Assembly: GCF_007828835.1 (NCBI RefSeq) | Contig: NZ_VIVL01000001.1 | Location: 860,001 to 924,000 of the forward strand | Reading direction: 5' to 3' | Source of the DNA: Variovorax beijingensis | GTDB taxonomy: Bacteria > Pseudomonadota > Gammaproteobacteria > Burkholderiales > Burkholderiaceae_C | DNA length: 64,000 bases | Shown here: piece after piece, positions 59,533-64,000 of the stretch | How positions within the stretch are numbered: the stretch's first letter is position 1 | How the letters are laid out: every line of letters starts with the position of its first letter | The notes under the pieces: generated by a model | What the model saw: only the letters and a program-made list of their open reading frames with translations | Told to the model about the DNA's origin: nothing | Database searches by the model: none | Position numbers and translations under genes: made by a program

Positions 59533-60480
59533 ATGACCTGCCGCAAGCACCTGCGTTCGCATTTTTCTTCTTCTACTTTCGCTCACCGCCCGGGCGTTTT
59601 CCTGCTGGTTCTGGCCGCCGCCCTGTCGCTCGGGGGCTGCAAGAGAAGCGACAACGAGACCTCGGCCGCCGCCGAGCCTGCAATGGCCTACGGTGGATCG
59701 ATGGGGATGAAGAGCGCGCGGCTTGAAGCTGCGGCCCCGCCGGCGCCGGTGGCCGCCACCGCTTCCGATCGGGCCCCGGACGCGCCGCTGCAGCGCTTTC
59801 TCGCGGTGCGGCAGGACCTGAACGTCGAAGTCCCGCCCGAGCATCTGGCCGATGCCTGGGGCAAGGTGCGCGACCTGTGCGGCACGCTGCAGTGCGAACT
59901 GCTGTCGTCCACGCTGCAGCGCGAGACCCCGCAGCAGCCCGGCAGCGCGATGCTCGAAATGCGCGTGGCGCCGGCCGATGTCGACAGGCTGCTGGGCGGC
60001 CTGGCCGGCGTGGCCAGGGTGGTGTCGCAAAACACCACCAGCGAAGACAAGACCGCCGAGGTGATCGACGTCGAGGCGCGCATCAGGAACCGCGTCGAGT
60101 TCCGCGACAGCCTGCGCCTGATGCTGCGCGACACGGCCACCAAGCGCACCATGGCCGACCTGCTCGCCATCCAGCGCACGCTGTCCGACACGCAGGCCGA
60201 GCTCGATGCCATTGCCACCCAGCGCAAGGTGCTGGAGCAGCAGACCAGCAAGCAGCACGTCCAGATCCAGTTCACGCCGGCGCGCATGCTGGTGCAGGGC
60301 GGGCGCAGCTACAACCCCATGATGCGCGCGCTGCGCGAGGCGGGCTCGGTGCTGGCCGAGAGCGTGGGCACGCTCATCACCTTCCTGGCGGCGGTGCTCC
60401 CTTGGCTGCTGCTCGTTGGCTTGCCGCTGGCGTGGCTGCTGCGGCTGCTGTGGCGCCGTCGCCGGATCAAGGCGGCTTGA
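59533..60480 (+). CDS. DUF4349 lipoprotein
   Basis: A 315-residue predicted lipoprotein. The N-terminus has a signal peptide with lipobox LGGC near residue 36. A DUF4349 domain follows (about 85-300), with the coiled-coil stretch ARIRNRVEFRDSLRLMLRD and TQAELDAIATQRKVLEQQ, and a C-terminal membrane helix (LPWLLLVGLPLAWLL) and basic tail. Such proteins are probably membrane-anchored in the periplasm; function unknown. It starts 58 nt after liuD. Confidence 0.85.
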   Translation: MTCRKHLRSHFSSSTFAHRPGVFLLVLAAALSLGGCKRSDNETSAAAEPAMAYGGSMGMKSARLEAAAPPAPVAATASDRAPDAPLQRFLAVRQDLNVEVPPEHLADAWGKVRDLCGTLQCELLSSTLQRETPQQPGSAMLEMRVAPADVDRLLGGLAGVARVVSQNTTSEDKTAEVIDVEARIRNRVEFRDSLRLMLRDTATKRTMADLLAIQRTLSDTQAELDAIATQRKVLEQQTSKQHVQIQFTPARMLVQGGRSYNPMMRALREAGSVLAESVGTLITFLAAVLPWLLLVGLPLAWLLRLLWRRRRIKAA

Positions 60481-60492
60481 GCAGTCGGGCGG

Positions 60493-60807
60493 TCAGCCCA
60501 CCACCACTTCGCTGATCTGCATCACCGGCGCGATGTCGGTGTAGTTCTTGATGTCGCCCAGGATCTCCTTGGCATGCGGGCCGAAGGCCGCCTGGAAGGC
60601 CTCGGCCGAATCGCAGAACACGTGGCACATGCCGACATAGGCCGGCGGTGCGCCGGGTGCGCCGCCCGCCAGTCCCTTGTCGATGGTGTACGACCTGCAG
60701 GCATCGCCCATGCGCGCCTTCAACAGCGGCATGTGCTTGTCGCGGTAGTAGGCGTGGTCGAACCGTGCGCCTTCGGTGTAGGGGTACATCACGCTGACTT
60801 TGATCAT
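60493..60807 (-). CDS. EthD-domain protein
   Basis: A 104-residue protein of the EthD/ferredoxin-like fold: VMYPYTEGARFDHAYYRDKHMPLL at the N-terminus and DIAPVMQISEV at the C-terminus. EthD is linked to ethyl tert-butyl ether breakdown, but most members are uncharacterised dimeric barrel proteins. It is convergent with the DUF4349 gene. No catalytic residues can be assigned. Confidence 0.85.
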   Translation of the reverse strand: MIKVSVMYPYTEGARFDHAYYRDKHMPLLKARMGDACRSYTIDKGLAGGAPGAPPAYVGMCHVFCDSAEAFQAAFGPHAKEILGDIKNYTDIAPVMQISEVVVG

Positions 60808-60924
60808 GCTGGGGTCTCCGGGTGTGTCGATGTTCTGGATGGTCGCGCACGAGCATAGAAGAAGGCACCTGGCGGGACAAGCCGCCGATCGGATCGATGG
60901 GCCGGGGCCTCTAAGATCCGGCGC

Positions 60925-61845
60925 ATGAAAATCATCGTTTCCCTGACCGACAACCGCCCCGAACCGTGGATCGAAGGCCTCCGGGCCGAACTGCCCGATG
61001 CGCAGATCGAGGCCTGGAAGCCGGGCGTCGCCCAGGCCGACCATGCGGTGGTGTGGGCGCCGCCCCAGCAACTGCTCGACGAGCAGCCCGGGCTGCGCGG
61101 CCTGTTCAACATCGGCGCGGGCGTCGATGCGCTGCTCAAGCTGCGCGTGCCGGCGCACACGCGCATCGTGCGGCTCGACGATGCCGGCATGTCGGTGCAG
61201 ATGGCCGAATACGTGTGCCACACGCTGATCCGGCACTTCCGCGAGTTCGACGTGTACGAAGCCGATGCGCGCGAAGGCCGCTGGAGCTACCGCAAGCCGA
61301 AGCTGCGGCGCGACTTTCCGGTCGGCATCATGGGGCTGGGCGTGCTTGGCGAGCGGGTCGCGAAAGCCGTGGCGCAGTTCGAGTTTCCGGTGCTGGGCTG
61401 GAGCCGTTCGCCCAAGGCGATCGACGGCGTGAAGGTGTTCAGCGGCGAAGCGCAGTTCGACGAGTTCCTGTCGTCCACGCGCGTGCTGGTCAACCTGCTG
61501 CCGCTGACCGAGGCCACGCGCGGCATCCTCAACCGCCACACCCTCGGCAGGCTGCGGCCGGGCGGCTATCTCATCAGCATCGCGCGCGGCGCCCACCTGG
61601 TGGAAGACGACCTGATCCCGATGCTCGATGCGGGCCAGCTGGCCGGTGCCACGCTCGACGTGTTCCAGGTCGAGCCGCTGCCCGCCGGCCATGCCTTCTG
61701 GCGCCACCCGAAGATCACCGTCACGCCGCACGGCTCGGCGCGCACGCTGCGCGAGGAATCCATCGCCCAGATCGCCGGAAAGATCCGCGCGATGGAACAG
61801 GGCCTGCCGGTCAGCGGCGTGGTCGATCCGGTCCGGGGCTACTGA
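60925..61845 (+). CDS. ghrA: glyoxylate/hydroxypyruvate reductase A-like
   Basis: A 306-residue NAD(P)-dependent D-2-hydroxyacid dehydrogenase. Rossmann motif GLGVLGERVAKAV near 140, the Arg in ISIARGAHLVEDD, Glu and the catalytic His in VTPHGSARTLRE. It follows E. coli GhrA (312 aa). It reduces glyoxylate or hydroxypyruvate. Divergent from the EthD gene, 94 nt before an IclR gene. Confidence 0.9.
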   Translation: MKIIVSLTDNRPEPWIEGLRAELPDAQIEAWKPGVAQADHAVVWAPPQQLLDEQPGLRGLFNIGAGVDALLKLRVPAHTRIVRLDDAGMSVQMAEYVCHTLIRHFREFDVYEADAREGRWSYRKPKLRRDFPVGIMGLGVLGERVAKAVAQFEFPVLGWSRSPKAIDGVKVFSGEAQFDEFLSSTRVLVNLLPLTEATRGILNRHTLGRLRPGGYLISIARGAHLVEDDLIPMLDAGQLAGATLDVFQVEPLPAGHAFWRHPKITVTPHGSARTLREESIAQIAGKIRAMEQGLPVSGVVDPVRGY

Positions 61846-61939
61846 CGACGGCATGCGTTACCGGCGATGACGCTGAAAGGAGGCGCAGCCAGGGGCAAAC
61901 CCTGAGGCTTTTGTTTTTCACATACGCGAAAATTTCTTC

Positions 61940-62677
61940 ATGGTTGTGAAAACTGCTTTTCGCGTGATCGAGATCGTCGAGCTCTTTGCCCGGGAGAAGC
62001 AGCCGCTGGCGCTGTCCGAAATGGCGCGGCTGCTCGAGATGCCGGTGTCCAGCTGCCTCGGGCTGATCCGCACGCTGGAAGAGCAGGGCTACATGTATGA
62101 GACCGGCCGCCGCCAGGGCTACTACCCGACCGGCCGGCTGCTCGCGATGGCGCAGGTCATCGCGGCCCACGACCCGGTGCTCGACCGCGTGCGGCCCGCG
62201 CTCGAAGAGCTGCGCGACGGTGCGCGCGAAACCGTGCTGTTCGGCAAGTTCCGCGACCCGAGCACGGTCGTCTATCTGGAAGTGCTGAGTGCGCCGCAGA
62301 GCATTCGCTATTCCGCCGAGTCGGGCGAAACCCGCCCGGCCTATGCCAATTCGATGGGCCGCGCGCTGCTCTCCACGCTTGCGCCCGAGGCGCGCCGCAA
62401 GCTGCTGGCAGCCACTCCGTTGGCAGCGCTGACCGACGCCACGCTGACCACACCCGATGCCATCGAGCAGGAGCTCGAACGCTCGCCCGCGCGCGGCTGG
62501 TACGGCAACCTGGGCGAGAGCATCCCCGATCTCGTCGGCCTCGCATGGCCGCTGCGCATCGGGGGCGAGGCCTACGCGATCTCGGTGGCGGGCCCGCGCT
62601 ACCGGCTGGAGCCGCGCATCGACGAGGTGGCCGCCATGCTGCGCTCCGCCTGCCTGGCCATCGAACACAAAGGCTGA
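61940..62677 (+). CDS. IclR-family regulator
   Basis: A 245-residue IclR regulator. The winged HTH is at about 5-60 (ALSEMARLLEMPVSSCLGLI), and the effector domain fills 75-240 (YANSMGRALLSTLAPEARRKL). It is joined directly to the cupin gene (TGAATG), and to ghrA upstream, so it probably controls a small hydroxyacid-related cluster with the receptor gene that follows. Confidence 0.9.
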   Translation: MVVKTAFRVIEIVELFAREKQPLALSEMARLLEMPVSSCLGLIRTLEEQGYMYETGRRQGYYPTGRLLAMAQVIAAHDPVLDRVRPALEELRDGARETVLFGKFRDPSTVVYLEVLSAPQSIRYSAESGETRPAYANSMGRALLSTLAPEARRKLLAATPLAALTDATLTTPDAIEQELERSPARGWYGNLGESIPDLVGLAWPLRIGGEAYAISVAGPRYRLEPRIDEVAAMLRSACLAIEHKG

Positions 62678-63070
62678 ATGAAAACAATGACTGCACCACG
62701 CTACTTCGTCCGCGAGAGCGAGATCGCCGACTACCACCCGGCCAACCACACCGGCACCCTGAACAAGCGCCTGATCGGCCCCGAGACTGTGGGCGCGAAG
62801 CAGCTGGAGGTGCTGGTCGGCCACATCCAGAAGGGCAAGGGCGCGCTGCCGCATGCGCACCCGGGCATCGAGCAGGTCTGCTACATGCTCGAAGGCCGCG
62901 CGGTCGCCGAGGTGGGCGGCCAGCGGCAGGAGCTGCACCCCGGTGACAGCTGCTTTTTCCCGGCCGACGCGATGCACACCTTCACGGTGGTGAGCGACGA
63001 GCCGGTGCGCGTGCTGGTCATCTACAGCCCGCCGTACGAGGAATCGCCGGAGCGCGTGATCCGGCCCTGA
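62678..63070 (+). CDS. cupin-domain protein
   Basis: A 130-residue single-domain cupin. Metal-binding motif 1 is LPHAHPGIEQVCYMLEGRAV, and motif 2 is LHPGDSCFFPADAMHTF. Start ATG immediately follows the IclR stop; another ATG at 62687 is also possible. Possibly an enzyme acting on a keto acid or sugar; not assignable. Confidence 0.86.
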   Translation: MKTMTAPRYFVRESEIADYHPANHTGTLNKRLIGPETVGAKQLEVLVGHIQKGKGALPHAHPGIEQVCYMLEGRAVAEVGGQRQELHPGDSCFFPADAMHTFTVVSDEPVRVLVIYSPPYEESPERVIRP

Positions 63071-63096
63071 ACGACAACCACCCGGAGACAAGAACC

Positions 63097-64000
63097 ATGC
63101 AGACGAAGAACGCGACAACCACGGTCGCGGTGGCAAGCCGCCGCCGTTTCATTTCCATCGGCGCCGCCGCGGGCCTGGCCGGCGCGGCGCCCTGGGCCTT
63201 TGCGCAGGAGGGCTACCCGAAGCAGCCGATCAAGCTGATCGTGCCCTTCGCGGCCGGCAGCGGCACCGATGCGGTGGCGCGCATCACGGGGCAGATGCTG
63301 GGCGAGGCGCTGAAGGCCTCGGTCATCGTGGACAACCGCGCGGGCGCCAACGGCGTGATCGCCGCCGAGTTCGTGGCCAAGGCGCCGCCCGACGGCTACA
63401 CGCTCTTCATGACCACCAACACCACGCACTCGGCCAACCCGAGCCTGATGAAGTCGCTGCCCTACGACCCGGTGAAGGACTTCGCGCCCGTGAGTCGCAT
63501 GGGCAACCTGCCGTTCATGCTGGTGGTGAACAACGAGCTGCCGGTGAAGAGCGTGGCCGAGCTGCTGGCCTGGGGCCGCGCGCATCCGGGCAAGCTGACC
63601 TATGCGAGCGGCAACAGCACCGGCATCGTGAGTGGTGCCACGCTCTCGCGCATGAGCGGCGTGCCGATGCTGCACGTGCCCTACAAGAGCACGCCGCCCG
63701 CGATTGCCGACCTGATCGGCGGGCAGGTGTCGATGATGGTGGTCGACCTCGCCGCGGGGCTCGCCACGGTGAAGGCCGGCAAGATGCGCGCGATCGCGGT
63801 CACCACGCAGGAGCGCACCAAGCTGTTTCCCGAACTGCCGCCGCTGGCCGATACGCCAGAGCTCAAGGGCTTCGACATCACCTCGTGGAACGGCGTGTTC
63901 GCGCCGGCCGGCACGCCGCGCGACGTGGTGCTGAAGCTCAACAAGGTGCTGTCGGAAATGGCGAACGGCGCGGCCTTCCGCGAGCGGGTGGCGAAGCTGG
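63097..64000 (+). CDS. Bug/TctC-family solute receptor (truncated by window)
   Basis: A tripartite tricarboxylate receptor-like (Bug) protein, 301 residues visible, cut at the window end. A Tat-like lead SRRRFISIGA precedes the signal cleavage near AFA-Q. The Bug signatures IKLIVPFAAGSGTDAVAR, DNRAGANGVIAAEFVAKA, PDGYTLF and the domain-2 segment VPYKSTPPAIADLIGGQV are intact. It binds a dicarboxylate or similar ligand; the actual substrate is unknown. It closes the cluster ghrA-IclR-cupin-Bug. Confidence 0.9.
   Translation, partial: MQTKNATTTVAVASRRRFISIGAAAGLAGAAPWAFAQEGYPKQPIKLIVPFAAGSGTDAVARITGQMLGEALKASVIVDNRAGANGVIAAEFVAKAPPDGYTLFMTTNTTHSANPSLMKSLPYDPVKDFAPVSRMGNLPFMLVVNNELPVKSVAELLAWGRAHPGKLTYASGNSTGIVSGATLSRMSGVPMLHVPYKSTPPAIADLIGGQVSMMVVDLAAGLATVKAGKMRAIAVTTQERTKLFPELPPLADTPELKGFDITSWNGVFAPAGTPRDVVLKLNKVLSEMANGAAFRERVAKL

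Overview
This 64 kb window is GC-rich bacterial chromosome. Gene content and the families of dispersed intergenic repeats point to a betaproteobacterium of the Comamonadaceae, most likely Variovorax or a close relative. That placement is from recall of family features, not a search. It opens at the 3' end of an rRNA operon (23S and 5S on the plus strand). The rest is core and catabolic chromosome. I see no transposase, integrase, phage gene, tRNA or CRISPR array.

Layout. 0-3.2 kb: 23S and 5S rRNA with two terminators. 3.2-9.5 kb: a metallo-beta-lactamase-fold hydrolase and a FadD-type acyl-CoA ligase, then an aromatic amino acid cluster (phhA, a PheC-like cyclohexadienyl dehydratase, hpd) with a divergent Lrp-type regulator. 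9.6-12.9 kb: an acetyltransferase, then a CorC-like protein and lnt. 12.9-19.7 kb: a minus-strand cluster with a complete NMT1/THI5-type ABC importer and four enzymes (GlcD-like flavoenzyme, creatininase-family amidohydrolase, CodA-like deaminase, flavodoxin-fold reductase); its substrate is unknown. 19.8-25.8 kb: MFS exporter/LysR pair, an unrecognised two-winged-helix protein, a Tat-exported carbonic anhydrase, a RutR-like TetR and periplasmic asparaginase. 25.9-28.6 kb: PAP2 phosphatase, metallophosphoesterase and lipid kinase.

28.8-34.3 kb: glyQ-glyS-gmhB-plsC and a YgjP-type metalloprotein. 34.3-34.9 kb: a roughly 570 bp nested palindrome with no gene. 34.9-39.0 kb: SDR, RluA-type pseudouridine synthase, a leucine-rich-repeat protein kinase and a second MBL-fold enzyme. 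39.1-46.5 kb: MerR regulator, carbonic anhydrase, aceK, thiolase, carboxypeptidase-G2-like peptidase, acyl-CoA dehydrogenase and YchJ. 46.5-49.7 kb: TPP riboswitch, thiC, a HAD phosphatase and a thioredoxin-like protein.

50.1-59.5 kb: the leucine/isovalerate operon (isovaleryl-CoA dehydrogenase, acyl-CoA ligase, both methylcrotonyl-CoA carboxylase subunits, methylglutaconyl-CoA hydratase and a DUF4126 membrane protein) under a divergent AraC-type regulator. 59.5-64 kb: a DUF4349 lipoprotein, an EthD-domain protein, GhrA, IclR regulator, cupin and a Bug-type solute receptor cut by the window edge.

Nothing here is a clear new defence or mobile system. The best leads are the unassigned import/catabolism cluster at 13-19.7 kb, the LRR-kinase at 36.6-37.9 kb, the PheC homologue inside a tyrosine-degradation cluster, the GmhB with an altered catalytic motif, several operator-like palindromes beside regulators, and four families of structured intergenic repeats.
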